Source: Paenibacillus sp. FSL H7-0331 (GTDB lineage Bacteria; Bacillota; Bacilli; Paenibacillales; NBRC-103111). From it: a stretch of DNA of 64,000 bases. The DNA is taken from NCBI RefSeq assembly GCF_001956045.1, contig NZ_MRTH01000030.1, positions 33,663-97,662 of the forward strand, read 5' to 3'. Positions 18,084 to 26,937 of this stretch are shown one piece after another (within the stretch, counting starts at the first letter, position 1; each line of letters starts with the position of its first letter). Made by a program: the position numbers and the translations under genes. The notes beneath the pieces were generated by a model. That model was given only the letters and a program-made list of their open reading frames with translations, did not search any database and was not told the DNA's origin.

Positions 18084-18788
18084 TCAACCATTCTTATTCA
18101 GCTTTTGATAAACATGTTCTAGATGCTTCTCGAATGTTTCCACTGCTTCTGTCATATTCCTTTGTTTGATCGCCATATATAATTTCTTGTGTGAGTTTAG
18201 TACCCACTTATTTTCGGCAGGATCATGAATCGATTTTTTTCGCGCAGCTTCAAATCCCATTTGATATTGGTCGAATAAAAAATTAAATACTTTTAAAATC
18301 AAATCATTGTGAGCTGCAACAGCAATCGTTTTATGAAAGTAATAGTCTTCCTCAAATGCTACCTCATTTTGTAACATTTTCAATTCCATAGCCTGGTAGG
18401 CTGACTCTATGTTTTGTAAATCTTCTTCCAACGCTCGTTCAACTGCAAGAATCACAATTTCCCGCTCAAGTCCTCGTCTTAGCTCCAACATTTCGTATAA
18501 TTGATGATTCTTGTCATGAATCAGATTTTTAAATTGATCTATAAGCGGCTCGAGATGGACTGATTTTAAATACATCCCTTTTCCTTGAATCACTTCAACA
18601 AAACCGATTGTTTCCAAAATACCGATTGCTTCTCTCACTACATTTCTTGCTACTTGAAACGATTGGGACAACGCTCTCTCGGAAGGCAATTGATCTCCCG
18701 GTTTATACTCATTGTTCTCGATTGCTTCAATAATTTTCTCACAAATAAGGTGAGCCGCTCTTTTTTTGTTTAAGGGTTCAAAAGCCAT
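18084..18788 (-). CDS. GntR family regulator, FadR/FCD subfamily
   Basis: The protein of 234 residues has an N-terminal winged helix (EYKPGDQLPSERALSQSFQVARNVVREAIGILETIGFVEVIQGKG) and a C-terminal all-helical FCD ligand-binding domain. Metal-binding positions of FCD are present: Asp and His in EEDYYFHKTIA, His in LNSHKKLY, His in EKHLEHV. ATG 18788 follows TGGAGGG and is preferred to 18812. FCD regulators commonly sense carboxylates such as sugar acids. Its likely target is the palindrome at 18032-18050 in front of the dehydratase gene. A role as repressor is inferred from the family. Confidence 0.9.
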   Translation of the reverse strand: MAFEPLNKKRAAHLICEKIIEAIENNEYKPGDQLPSERALSQSFQVARNVVREAIGILETIGFVEVIQGKGMYLKSVHLEPLIDQFKNLIHDKNHQLYEMLELRRGLEREIVILAVERALEEDLQNIESAYQAMELKMLQNEVAFEEDYYFHKTIAVAAHNDLILKVFNFLFDQYQMGFEAARKKSIHDPAENKWVLNSHKKLYMAIKQRNMTEAVETFEKHLEHVYQKLNKNG

Positions 18789-18875
18789 ATCTATAGTTTC
18801 CCTCCAACTCATTCGTTGAATTTCTACATTTTAATATAACCTTGTATGATATTTAACACAAGCCCTCCTTCTGGA

Positions 18876-20516
18876 TCAAAGACTATTTTTGAATTCTGTA
18901 ATCGAACGGCCTGTATATTTTTTGAACACATTTGAGAAATAGTTGGGATCGTTAAAACCGACAATTAATGCGACATTAACTGCCTTCATATCTTTCTTTG
19001 CAAGCAATTCCTTAGCCACTTCAATTCGAGTTTGAATCAAATACTTTTTAAATGAACAACCGATTTCCTGCTTGAACAAATCGCTAAAATATGTTCGGTT
19101 CATATGGTATTTTTGTGCCATCATTTCCAACGTTAAATTTTCATAAAAACAGCAATCGATGTATTCCCGAGCCTGTTGGATAATATGTTTAGTTTTATGA
19201 TTGGATGTATTGAACATCACGGATATTTCATCCAAAAGTTGAATAAGGCCATATTTCAAATCTTCTTTCGAGTCAAAAGAAGATACCCACTCCTGAAATA
19301 AAGGAAGGTCATAGTCTAGGGGCTCCCTTAATGAAAATTTTATCTGTGTGATGTTCTCTTCAATCACACGAAAGATTTGTGCGACTAAATCTTTGTATTT
19401 GGCTGTAGCTTCCCCAAATTGTTTTTCGGCATCGGTAAAAAGTTCTTGAATGACCGTAACAATCCCTTTCTTATCATCTTGCTTTATTCGTTCTATCAAT
19501 ACATGACTTTTATCGGGATTCCAAATGTGGAGCATCTCGGATTCTCCAGAGTGAATATCATCATAAAATCTAATATTAAATTCCTTGTTATCGTTCCATA
19601 AATAGGATGTTTCCATGTAGTATTTGTGGGTTTCCGTTATATCCTGAAAGATCCTACTTATAGATATATTTACTTTAATTTTATTGAATGTCTCAATATT
19701 AGTGACTGCATTCCGATATAGATTTTGTAAGGTTTCACGAATATGAAGCTTATGATTAAAACCATGAAGACAAATATATTCATTCTCCCTAAATTCACTT
19801 TTGAAACCAACAAAGTGAATCGAATCTGAAATCGATTCCTCCATCACATTTTCTATAGCAAAATAAATGAGCTCCATATTTTTCCCATAAAACAATTTCA
19901 AATGTTCAAAATCGATCACATTCAAAATCGTTAGAACATAATGCTCAGTATTGAGGTTGATGCCCAACATTTCGATTTTATCAAGGATGTTGTTTGTATT
20001 CATATGGACACCCTGCAGCAGCTTGTTAAGCATCGCGCGCTTTAATAATGGTTTACTTTGATTCAGTAAGATTTGCTGCTCGATCTTCGACTCTTTTTCC
20101 TTTATGGTTTGCTCCAGTTCATGAACAACTTTCTTTAGTGCTTCTGCCAAATCTTCCTTGATGATCGGCTTCAATAAATAATTCGATGCGCCGCAAACAA
20201 TAGCTTGTTTGGCATACTCGAAGTTCGAATAGCCGCTAAGCACGATGATCTTGATCGAGGGAAACTGTTTATTTAAAATTTCCAAAAAAACCATTCCCCC
20301 CATTCCTGGCATCCGCATGTCTAATAAAACGATATCAGGCGAAGAAACTTGGAAGGCTTCATACGCTTCTTCGGCATTTTGCGCTTGACCCATCAATTGT
20401 AAATTCAGTCCATCCCAATTTATTTTACCGATTAAACTGCGCCTCACTCCAATTTCGTCTTCCACCAAAAAAACGTTAAATTTTTGTCTGCTAGATGCCA
20501 TGCTTATATTCCTCAC
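18876..20516 (-). CDS. YesN-type response regulator with AraC DNA-binding domain
   Basis: The 546-residue protein has an N-terminal receiver domain with phospho-acceptor Asp66 (IVLLDMRMPG) and acidic pocket VED near residue 19, a long central linker and a C-terminal AraC domain (YENLTLEMMAQKYHMNRTYFSDLFKQE to FKKYTGRSITEF). Its ATG overlaps the histidine kinase stop as ATGA. The pair lies between the RbsACB importer and the metabolic genes; both transcription units carry the same phased promoter repeats, so this protein is the best candidate to bind them. This last step is inference. Confidence 0.92.
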   Translation of the reverse strand: MRNISMASSRQKFNVFLVEDEIGVRRSLIGKINWDGLNLQLMGQAQNAEEAYEAFQVSSPDIVLLDMRMPGMGGMVFLEILNKQFPSIKIIVLSGYSNFEYAKQAIVCGASNYLLKPIIKEDLAEALKKVVHELEQTIKEKESKIEQQILLNQSKPLLKRAMLNKLLQGVHMNTNNILDKIEMLGINLNTEHYVLTILNVIDFEHLKLFYGKNMELIYFAIENVMEESISDSIHFVGFKSEFRENEYICLHGFNHKLHIRETLQNLYRNAVTNIETFNKIKVNISISRIFQDITETHKYYMETSYLWNDNKEFNIRFYDDIHSGESEMLHIWNPDKSHVLIERIKQDDKKGIVTVIQELFTDAEKQFGEATAKYKDLVAQIFRVIEENITQIKFSLREPLDYDLPLFQEWVSSFDSKEDLKYGLIQLLDEISVMFNTSNHKTKHIIQQAREYIDCCFYENLTLEMMAQKYHMNRTYFSDLFKQEIGCSFKKYLIQTRIEVAKELLAKKDMKAVNVALIVGFNDPNYFSNVFKKYTGRSITEFKNSL

Positions 20517-22300
20517 TTTGCTACTTTAATATAAGGGAAATTAATGATGATCGTTGTACCTTTATTATGCTCACTGTCGATATCGAAAATAAGTTGCTCG
20601 CCAAACACAATACGCAACCGTGTGTAAACATTTTTTAGCCCCAGATTACTTGAAGAAACAACATCAAAATAAGAATGGGTTGCCATCTGTTTGTACTGCT
20701 CAAAATCATTTAATTTTTTCACGCTAAACCCTACTCCGTTATCAGAAATTCGAATTTCGACTCTTTCTCCAAGTTTTTTTGTGGATATGTGAATCAGCCC
20801 TTTGCCTAACTTTTTTTCAACCCCATGCCTGATGGAGTTTTCAATCAAAGGTTGCATAACCATTTTCACCATCATGCATTCGTTTGTTTGTTCATCTATT
20901 TCCCATTGCACGCCTAATTGATTTCCGAACCTACTCTTTAGAATTAACACGTAATTACGACAGTTCTCCATCTCTTCCGCCAGTGTTACTTGATCCTTTG
21001 ACATATCGATATTGTATCGAAGCATTTTACTTAAGGATAGGGTAATCTCGGAAATTTGCTCTATGCCTTCATTATCAGCAATCCCATTGATGACTTCTAG
21101 TGTGTTGTAGAGAAAGTGTGGATTTATTTGCATAAGAAGCGCCTTAAGCTCGGCATCTTTTTTGCGAAGCTCCGTCTCATATTGGGTTTTAATTAACTGA
21201 TTGATCGTGTTAACCATGGAATGAAATCGATGGTTTAATTGGTGGATTTCCATGGTTGTGTTGCCTATTTTTTCATTACCGATGCCAAAATCGCCACGCT
21301 CCACTTTAGACATAAGATTATTCAATCTCTGGATCGGTCTAGTCATATAAATCGAAAAATAATAAGAAAGTATGAATACAAGAAGAAGCGAAAGGCCGCA
21401 TACTACCCATGTAATTTCACGCAATCCTTGTAATTCTGTCGTTAATTCGGATAATGGAATGGAGCCAACAACAGTCAGCCCTCTCTCCATGAGCGTATTG
21501 TAAGAAACAATCATTTCTTTGCCGTTAAATTTGGATACATAGGAATCCGCACGAATCGTTTCCAGATGGGAGCGGGTATTGCCCTCGATCTTTTTTCCTA
21601 TAAGTGCATGATTGGAATGATAAAGATAAGTATCATTGTTCCAGATAATCTGCATGATGCCACCGCTGCGAAACTCGATCACTCTAAAATAAGAGAAAAA
21701 AGAGGAAAGCGATTTATCATAGCTAATATAGCCAACTCTTTTCCCACTCTTCTTATCAAAAATAGCCCGTGAAGCTGTAAAACTATAAATACCATTATAT
21801 TCAAGAGGATGAATGTCAAAAATCAAATCATTTCCATCGTTGTTTTTCATTTTTTTTTGCCATTCGAGTTCTTCTTGAGAATCATACATATGTTTATAAT
21901 CGTTTGTAGTTGAAAGGCTTATCATCCGCCCATCGTCAGAAAAAACGCGTACACTAATATACTCATCACTTTTATCGAGAAGATTCGAGACATAGGTATC
22001 CATATTCACGCGAATTTCTGGATTTGATAAATCAGTGTGGGGGCTTCTCAAAATAAATGCCGAGAATATTTCGGATTGATAATATATTTCCTTTAAATAG
22101 GAATCTACATTCCGATTAACACTTTGCAGGAGCAAATCATTGCTTCCCATTACTTCACTAGTAATCAAATTAGCCGCTTCCCGGTAAGATAACGATCCGA
22201 CAATAATAAGGGGGATCAGATTAAGTAAGACATAGGTTAAAATTAATTGATATTGCATACTTCTCTTGTTAAAAATCCTATCCATTAACTTATATAACAT
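20513..22300 (-). CDS. YesM-type sensor histidine kinase
   Basis: The 595-residue membrane kinase has a first membrane helix at about residues 16-38 (YQLILTYVLLNLIPLIIVGSL), an extracellular Cache-like sensor, a second helix near residue 300 (WVVCGLSLLLVFILSYYFSIY), a HAMP segment, the His_kinase domain with phospho-acceptor His395 in QINPHFLYNT, and a HATPase_c domain with PLIENSIRHG and SDNGVG. It belongs to the LytS/YesM class, which senses sugars directly or through a binding protein. It is followed by and coupled to the YesN-type gene. Its ligand may be the sugar bound by the adjacent RbsB-type lipoprotein. Confidence 0.93.
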   Translation of the reverse strand: MLYKLMDRIFNKRSMQYQLILTYVLLNLIPLIIVGSLSYREAANLITSEVMGSNDLLLQSVNRNVDSYLKEIYYQSEIFSAFILRSPHTDLSNPEIRVNMDTYVSNLLDKSDEYISVRVFSDDGRMISLSTTNDYKHMYDSQEELEWQKKMKNNDGNDLIFDIHPLEYNGIYSFTASRAIFDKKSGKRVGYISYDKSLSSFFSYFRVIEFRSGGIMQIIWNNDTYLYHSNHALIGKKIEGNTRSHLETIRADSYVSKFNGKEMIVSYNTLMERGLTVVGSIPLSELTTELQGLREITWVVCGLSLLLVFILSYYFSIYMTRPIQRLNNLMSKVERGDFGIGNEKIGNTTMEIHQLNHRFHSMVNTINQLIKTQYETELRKKDAELKALLMQINPHFLYNTLEVINGIADNEGIEQISEITLSLSKMLRYNIDMSKDQVTLAEEMENCRNYVLILKSRFGNQLGVQWEIDEQTNECMMVKMVMQPLIENSIRHGVEKKLGKGLIHISTKKLGERVEIRISDNGVGFSVKKLNDFEQYKQMATHSYFDVVSSSNLGLKNVYTRLRIVFGEQLIFDIDSEHNKGTTIIINFPYIKVAK

Positions 22301-22337
22301 TGTCGTAACCGCCCTCCACTAACCATCAAGTTGCTTC

Positions 22338-22411
22338 ATTATAAGCGAATGATTGGAATTTACCAAGGTTGACATATGTCAAAAAGTCAACCAGGATTTT
22401 GTCCTAGTTGA
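22338..22411 (-). promoter_or_regulatory. promoter of the YesM/YesN operon with palindromic elements
   Basis: On the minus strand TTGGTA (22361-22366) and TATAAT (22338-22343) form a sigma-A-like promoter with a 17-bp spacer. Directly upstream is a perfect palindrome, TTGACATATGTCAA (22369-22382), and then a hairpin-forming GTCAACCAGGA/TCCTAGTTGAC pair (22386-22411). These are candidate regulator sites; the binding protein is not known. Confidence 0.5.
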
Positions 22412-22451
22412 CAGATTGTCGAGAACCCCGACAGTTCCGAAATCAGCTGAA

Positions 22452-22557
22452 GGGGTGGGAGTGTCCAGCGAAGGGAACCTTTGAAACCGGGAAAATACCG
22501 CATATTATCATTCCAATTTTCGAGTTTCAAGAGCGACCGCAGCGGGTACCCCCACCC
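22452..22557. repeat. imperfect long inverted repeat between rbsB and the kinase gene
   Basis: About 35 bases beginning GGGGTGGGAG (22452) have an imperfect reverse complement ending CCCCCACCC (about 22523-22557), separated by roughly 35 bases. Outer arms match best; several mismatches occur inside. It lies after the rbsB stop, so it may act as a terminator or processing site, although no clear T-run follows. Confidence 0.35.
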
Positions 22558-22605
22558 AAAACAGGCTGTTATTACACTTAAGAGGGGTTATCATTTTGCA
22601 AAAAA

Positions 22606-23565
22606 CTATTTAAAATCAGCAATGTTTTCTTTCGTAATGAATTGGAGCGGAATATAGTTCGTATGCTCAACGCTCTCACCATTTGCTGCTTTCACTGCGA
22701 TTTCGATAGCTCTATTTCCCTGTTTAAGTGCATCCTGAAAAATAGTAGCCGTCAAGTGTCCTTCTTTTATGGATTTCAAAGCATCCGGGATGGCATCGAT
22801 TCCGACCACAAAGATTTTATCTTGCTTATTTGCTGCCTTTATAGCATTATACGCACCTAGTGCCATTTCATCATTCTCAGCGATAACTGCATCGATGTTT
22901 GGATAGGATTGCAACCAGTTTTCCATCAATGACAACGCTTGCGCACGATCCCAGTTTGCCGTTTGCTCTGCCAGGACTTTGACATCCGGATAGTTAGGCA
23001 GTACCTGTTTTATGCCATCAGTTCGGTAGACCGCTGCGGCATTGCCATTGGGACCATTAATTATTACAATATTTCCTTTTCCACCTAATTTTTTTATTAC
23101 AAATTCTGCTTCCATCTTGCCCCCTACTACATTGTCCGCCCCTACAAAGGCTGTAGCTTTATCAGAATTGGATACATCGTTCGTGAGAATAACAATCGGA
23201 ATATGGGCATTAACCGCGAGATCAACGGCAGGAGCCACTCCATTTTTATCAGAGGGACTGACGATAATGGCGTCCACTTTTTGTGTAATAAAGTTCTCGA
23301 CTTGCGTAATTTGATTTTCTGCTTTACCTTGCCCGTCAGTCTCGATCAGTTTAACACCCAATTCTTTCGCCTTGTCGCGAATAGCGTTTTGTGTGGCAAT
23401 GAAAAATTCATTTTGCAAATTGGAGTATGAGACACCTACTTTCAAAGTTTTTTTAGCATTTCCTATCCCATTGTTAGCAGCGTTTGGATCATTGTTATTA
23501 CCTCCACACGCCGTAAGAACGAACGTCAACAGTGTTACAACAACTAATGCTTTTATTTTCTTCAT
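22606..23565 (-). CDS. sugar-binding lipoprotein, RbsB-like (periplasmic-binding type I)
   Basis: The 319-residue protein has a lipoprotein signal peptide with lipobox LTAC (MKKIKALVVVTLLTFVLTACGG) followed by a type-I periplasmic-binding fold: VGVSYSNLQNEFFIATQNAI, VDAIIVSPSDKNG, IPIVILTNDVS, FVGADNVVGG, NIVIINGPNGNAAAVYRTDGI, DAVIAENDEMALGAYNAI and VVGIDAIPDAL. These are the hallmarks of ribose/galactose/inositol-binding proteins of CUT2 importers. AGGGGG precedes the ATG. It is the third gene of the importer operon. The actual sugar is not known; the neighbourhood suggests a sugar acid or derivative. Confidence 0.93.
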   Translation of the reverse strand: MKKIKALVVVTLLTFVLTACGGNNNDPNAANNGIGNAKKTLKVGVSYSNLQNEFFIATQNAIRDKAKELGVKLIETDGQGKAENQITQVENFITQKVDAIIVSPSDKNGVAPAVDLAVNAHIPIVILTNDVSNSDKATAFVGADNVVGGKMEAEFVIKKLGGKGNIVIINGPNGNAAAVYRTDGIKQVLPNYPDVKVLAEQTANWDRAQALSLMENWLQSYPNIDAVIAENDEMALGAYNAIKAANKQDKIFVVGIDAIPDALKSIKEGHLTATIFQDALKQGNRAIEIAVKAANGESVEHTNYIPLQFITKENIADFK

Positions 23566-23622
23566 TAGGAATTCCCCCTTAGTTTTTTTATATATATAAC
23601 GCCATTTGAAGCGATTATATAG

Positions 23623-24543
23623 TTATTGATTCTTTTTATCCAAAAGAACAGCTAACACAATGATCGCGCCTTTTACAATTTGCTGATAGTAAGAGGATAC
23701 ATTCAGAAGATCCAGTCCGTTGTTCATAATTCCGATAATCAATACCCCAACAACCGTTCCTATAATTCTCCCCCTACCGCCCGTTAGGCTTGTACCACCT
23801 ATAACGACAGCGGCGATTGCATCTAATTCATACCCAGTGCCGAGAACAGGAGATCCAGTCATCACTCTTGATGATAGGAGGATTCCGGCAAGTCCTGCCG
23901 CCAAACCTGAAATTGCATAAACTGCAATCTCAACTCTGCCTACTTTGACACCAGACAATTGAGCCGCCTTTTCGTTTCCTCCCGAAGCAAACACATGTCG
24001 ACCGAATTTTGTAATATGGAGCACAAAGAATCCTAATGCGATCACACCTACAAAGACCAGAACCGGCAGTGGGATACCGGCAATATAGCCGCCGCCGATA
24101 AAGTTGTATTCCGAGCTCAAGTTAATAATAGGTCGACCGTCTGTGTAGACTAATGTTAACCCTCTTGCAGCTGTCATCATTCCCAAGGTGACGATAAAAG
24201 ATGCTACTTTCCAACGGGAAATGATAATGCCATTTATAAGTCCCAATCCTAAACCGACAAGCAAGCCAAGAGCGATAGGCACAAACGTCGGATAAGTGTC
24301 CGGATGTGCAAAGCTTGAAGCGACAATCGCGGAAAAGGCGAGAATTGAACCAACGGATAAATCAATCCCTCCTCGTATAATGACAAAGGTCATACCGATC
24401 GCGATAATGCCGCTGATCGAAGACTGACGAAGAATATTCAAGAGATTAGTTACCGTCAAAAAAGATTCAGAACTAAGCGACAACACAATCAGCAAAATTC
24501 CAAACGCAATGAAAATCCCATACTTAGCTAAATATCTACTCAT
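23623..24543 (-). CDS. CUT2 sugar ABC transporter permease, RbsC-like
   Basis: The 306-residue integral membrane protein has eight to ten hydrophobic segments. Family signatures are IAIGMTFVIIRGGIDLSVGSILAFSA near residue 45-70 and the EAA-like region GNEKAAQLSGVKVGRVEIAVY, followed by GYELDAIAAVVIGGTSLTGGRG. These are strongly diagnostic of RbsC-type permeases, which work as homodimers. It lies between the RbsA-type ATPase and the RbsB-type binding protein genes, with short spacers and a ribosome site AAGGGGG. Confidence 0.95.
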   Translation of the reverse strand: MSRYLAKYGIFIAFGILLIVLSLSSESFLTVTNLLNILRQSSISGIIAIGMTFVIIRGGIDLSVGSILAFSAIVASSFAHPDTYPTFVPIALGLLVGLGLGLINGIIISRWKVASFIVTLGMMTAARGLTLVYTDGRPIINLSSEYNFIGGGYIAGIPLPVLVFVGVIALGFFVLHITKFGRHVFASGGNEKAAQLSGVKVGRVEIAVYAISGLAAGLAGILLSSRVMTGSPVLGTGYELDAIAAVVIGGTSLTGGRGRIIGTVVGVLIIGIMNNGLDLLNVSSYYQQIVKGAIIVLAVLLDKKNQ

Positions 24544-24573
24544 CTTTTGTTTCCCCCTTTCCCCGGAAATTAT

Positions 24574-26076
24574 TTATTTTTTTATTCCCGTCGCACACAT
24601 CATAATGCTCTCTTGGTTAAACTCGTCTCGATTGAATTGCCCAGTGATCGTTCCTTCATGGAGTACAATGATACGGTCGCTCATTCCCATGAGCTCTGGC
24701 ATTTCGGAAGAAACCATAATAATCGCCTTACCGTCATTGGCCAACTTGTTAATAATTTTATAAATTTCAGATTTTGCTCCGATATCAATGCCTCTTGTGG
24801 GTTCATCCAGAATCAGAAGGTCTGGGTCACACAACAGCCACTTCGCTAGCACCACTTTTTGCTGATTCCCTCCACTTAATGTTTCAACCATGGTATTTCT
24901 ACTGGAGGCATTCACATTTAAAAATTTCATTTGCCGATCCGTAACTTCACGCTCTTCCTTAAATTTAATGATTTGCCCTAAACGGACATATCGTTTTAGG
25001 TTAACCAACGTTATATTTTCCTTGACCGTGAAATTCAAATTGAGCCCAAATAGCTTCCTATCCTCCGTTACAAGCGATAATTTATGCTTAATCGCCTTTT
25101 GCGGCGAATCAATCACGACCTTCTGATTTTGGATGTAGATTTCGCCGCTATCGATTTTTCTGACACCAAAAATTGCTTCAACAAGCTCGGTTCGTCCAGC
25201 TCCCATTAGCCCGGCAATTCCTAATATTTCTCCTTTTCTTACCTGTAGATTAATATTTGTGAATTTCCCATTCAGTGATAAGTTTTTTACTTCAAGAAAC
25301 CGTTCCCCAATTGGAGAAGGTTGCTTGACAAACATATCCTCCAAATTACGCCCGACCATAAGAGAAATCAATTGCTGCTGGTCTAGTTGTTGGGCCGACT
25401 TCGTATCGATATAACTACCGTCGCGCAGGACGGTGATCGTATCACAGATTGTATAAATCTCGTCCATTTTGTGTGAGATATAAATAATCGCCTTACCTTG
25501 CAAAATTAGTTTTCGAATAATCTCGAATAATTTCGCGACTTCCCGATCTGTAATTGCCGAAGTAGGCTCGTCCATGACAATAATATCCGCATTGTACGAG
25601 ATCGCTTTTACGATTTCGACCATTTGCATTTCCGCAACACTAAGCTCATATAGTTTTCTATCCGGATTGATCACCATATCTACCATTTTGAACAATTCGA
25701 TGGTCTTGCTTCGCATTTCTTTCTTATTGGCGATGCCTAACCTCTTGCTGGGTTCACGACCAATGAATATATTTTCGGCAATGGTCATGTCAAGGATAGA
25801 GTTCAGTTCCTGATGCACGATGCTGATGCCGGAATTAATAGCGTCGAGCGGCTGTGCAAACCGGACATTCTGACCTTTTAACACGATTTCTCCATCGTCC
25901 GGTTGATAAATACCTGTCAATATTTTCATCAGCGTAGACTTCCCCGCTCCATTTTCCCCCATAAGCGCATGAACTTCTCCTTTTTTTACATTCAAGGAAA
26001 CGTCGTTCAATGCCCTCACCCCTGAAAACGTTTTACTGATGTTTTTCATTTGTAGAATGTAGGGCTGATTCAACAT
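24574..26076 (-). CDS. CUT2 sugar ABC transporter ATPase, RbsA-like
   Basis: The 500-residue protein contains two fused ATPase domains. The first has Walker A GENGAGKST, signature LSVAEMQ and Walker B IIVMDEPTSA. The second has the degenerate P-loop GLMGAGRTE usual for RbsA, signature LSGGNQQKVVLAKW and Walker B LILDEPTRG. ATG 26076 follows AAGGGAGA and is preferred over the frame start at 26097. It is the first gene of rbsA-rbsC-rbsB and is preceded by the promoter module shared with the amidase gene. Unlike the CUT1 importers in this window, this system carries its own ATPase. Confidence 0.95.
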   Translation of the reverse strand: MLNQPYILQMKNISKTFSGVRALNDVSLNVKKGEVHALMGENGAGKSTLMKILTGIYQPDDGEIVLKGQNVRFAQPLDAINSGISIVHQELNSILDMTIAENIFIGREPSKRLGIANKKEMRSKTIELFKMVDMVINPDRKLYELSVAEMQMVEIVKAISYNADIIVMDEPTSAITDREVAKLFEIIRKLILQGKAIIYISHKMDEIYTICDTITVLRDGSYIDTKSAQQLDQQQLISLMVGRNLEDMFVKQPSPIGERFLEVKNLSLNGKFTNINLQVRKGEILGIAGLMGAGRTELVEAIFGVRKIDSGEIYIQNQKVVIDSPQKAIKHKLSLVTEDRKLFGLNLNFTVKENITLVNLKRYVRLGQIIKFKEEREVTDRQMKFLNVNASSRNTMVETLSGGNQQKVVLAKWLLCDPDLLILDEPTRGIDIGAKSEIYKIINKLANDGKAIIMVSSEMPELMGMSDRIIVLHEGTITGQFNRDEFNQESIMMCATGIKK

Positions 26077-26108
26077 TGGATTATCTCCCTTCATCAACTA
26101 TATTTCTG

Positions 26109-26175
26109 ATTATAGTGGGTAAGATCATATAGAGACATGGATCTTATTCGGAAATACTATGAATTATTTCGGATA
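26109..26175 (-). promoter_or_regulatory. promoter module shared with the amidase operon (copy B)
   Basis: The minus strand shows TATAAT at 26109-26114, a proximal repeat TTTCCGAATAA (26144-26154) and a distal repeat TATCCGAAATAATTC (26161-26175). The conserved ATAGAGACATGG (plus strand) is at 26129-26140. Element order and distances equal those at 16139-16205, while the sequence between the elements differs. The miniature IS6-like element begins five bases beyond the distal repeat. Confidence 0.7.
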
Positions 26176-26180
26176 TTAAC

Positions 26181-26288
26181 GGTTCTGGTGCTAAAAATTA
26201 AGACCCACAATATGTAGTATTCAAATGAAATTTTAAAGCGAAATTTCATACTATATTTGGTATGTAAAAATATTTTTGCAACAGAGCC
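26181..26288 (-). mobile_element. miniature IS6-like element, copy 1 (108 bp)
   Basis: The sequence starts GGTTCTGGTGC and ends TTTGCAACAGAGCC, so its ends are imperfect inverted repeats of the form GGYTCTGKTGCAAAAA. GGCTCTGTTGCAAA resembles the terminal repeat of IS6-family elements. It has no coding capacity. Its near-perfect reverse complement lies at 27338-27446. The 8 bases just inside (GACCGAAT) are repeated in inverted form just outside the other copy. Confidence 0.7.
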
Positions 26289-26334
26289 GACCGAATCTCG
26301 CAGGAGCGGAGCAATTGAGGTCGGGGGTTCAACA

Positions 26335-26450
26335 CCAAAGAGGACAGACGAATTATTTTCAGCCTGACGTTCCTAATCATATGCATGCCTCGATGAGAGC
26401 ATAATCTAACAACAAAATCACGGATAGTTCTGATCAGCTTTATTATGACC
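26335..26450 (-). pseudogene. IS6-family transposase, eroded C-terminal scrap
   Basis: AGAGGACAGACGAAT followed by CCTAATCATATGCATG matches the 3' end of the IS6-type transposase genes at 43874 and 47541 (same AGGACAGAC, then ATCATATGCATGAC). On the minus strand it reads GMHMIRNVRLK, compared with VMHMIRKRQVE in the better copy. Only the last 30 or so codons are recognisable and the divergence is high. Confidence 0.4.
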
Positions 26451-26524
26451 AAAATACACCGTATTCATGTTAAAGCCGTTATAAGTATTATCTAGACGCT
26501 TTTACAATAAGGAGCTTTTTCTTC

Positions 26525-26715
26525 ATCTCTCTTATTGCACTCTGGGTTCCGCATTTGCGTATTCGTCGGCGATCCGTCCTCTAGAATCCATCGAACCGTC
26601 ATTAACAAGTAATACTTCAATGTTTTTTAGTGATTGTTTAAGAACACTATCAATAGCTTTCTTTATATAATCAGCTGAATTATACAGCGGCATAATTACA
26701 CTTATTAACACATCT
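26525..26715 (-). pseudogene. family-2 glycosyltransferase, N-terminal fragment
   Basis: On the minus strand the frame gives VLISVIMPLYNSADYIKKAIDSVL, then KQSLKNIEVLLVNDGSMDSRG and stops soon after RIADEYANAEPRVQ. This is the nucleotide-sugar binding start of GT2 enzymes, with the VNDGS acidic motif. The catalytic remainder is missing. It lies inside the segment bounded by the two miniature elements and is a relic. Confidence 0.65.
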
Positions 26716-26789
26716 ACTTTTCCGGAAAGCTATAGTATATGGATTCAAAGGAACCTCTCTCCATTGTTAATTTAACCCCACCTAATGAT

Positions 26790-26937
26790 ATGTTATGTAT
26801 CAGATAAAATAAAAATACAACTTGAAAATTATGACCAAGAAGCCCTTGATTCAAAAATATACCTATACCTCGGTCGCTTTTTATCAGATAAGGGTAAAAA
26901 CCCAACTGCAATTGCACTAGATATGATGTCTTGAGCT
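26790..26937 (+). pseudogene. short coding relic, possibly a C-terminal repeat domain
   Basis: A plus-strand frame with no start encodes VSDKIKIQLENYDQEALDSK and IYLYLGRFLSDKGKNPTAIALDM before a stop. The helix-turn-helix-like spacing resembles a tetratricopeptide repeat, as found at the end of some glycosyltransferases, but the match is by eye. Opposite in orientation to the GT2 relic. Confidence 0.25.

Noticed and set aside
26280..26345. tRNA-like 3' part (GAGGTCGGGGGTTCAACACC)
   Set aside because: No acceptor stem, D-arm or anticodon arm can be folded around it, and it lies at the transposon-inverted junction.
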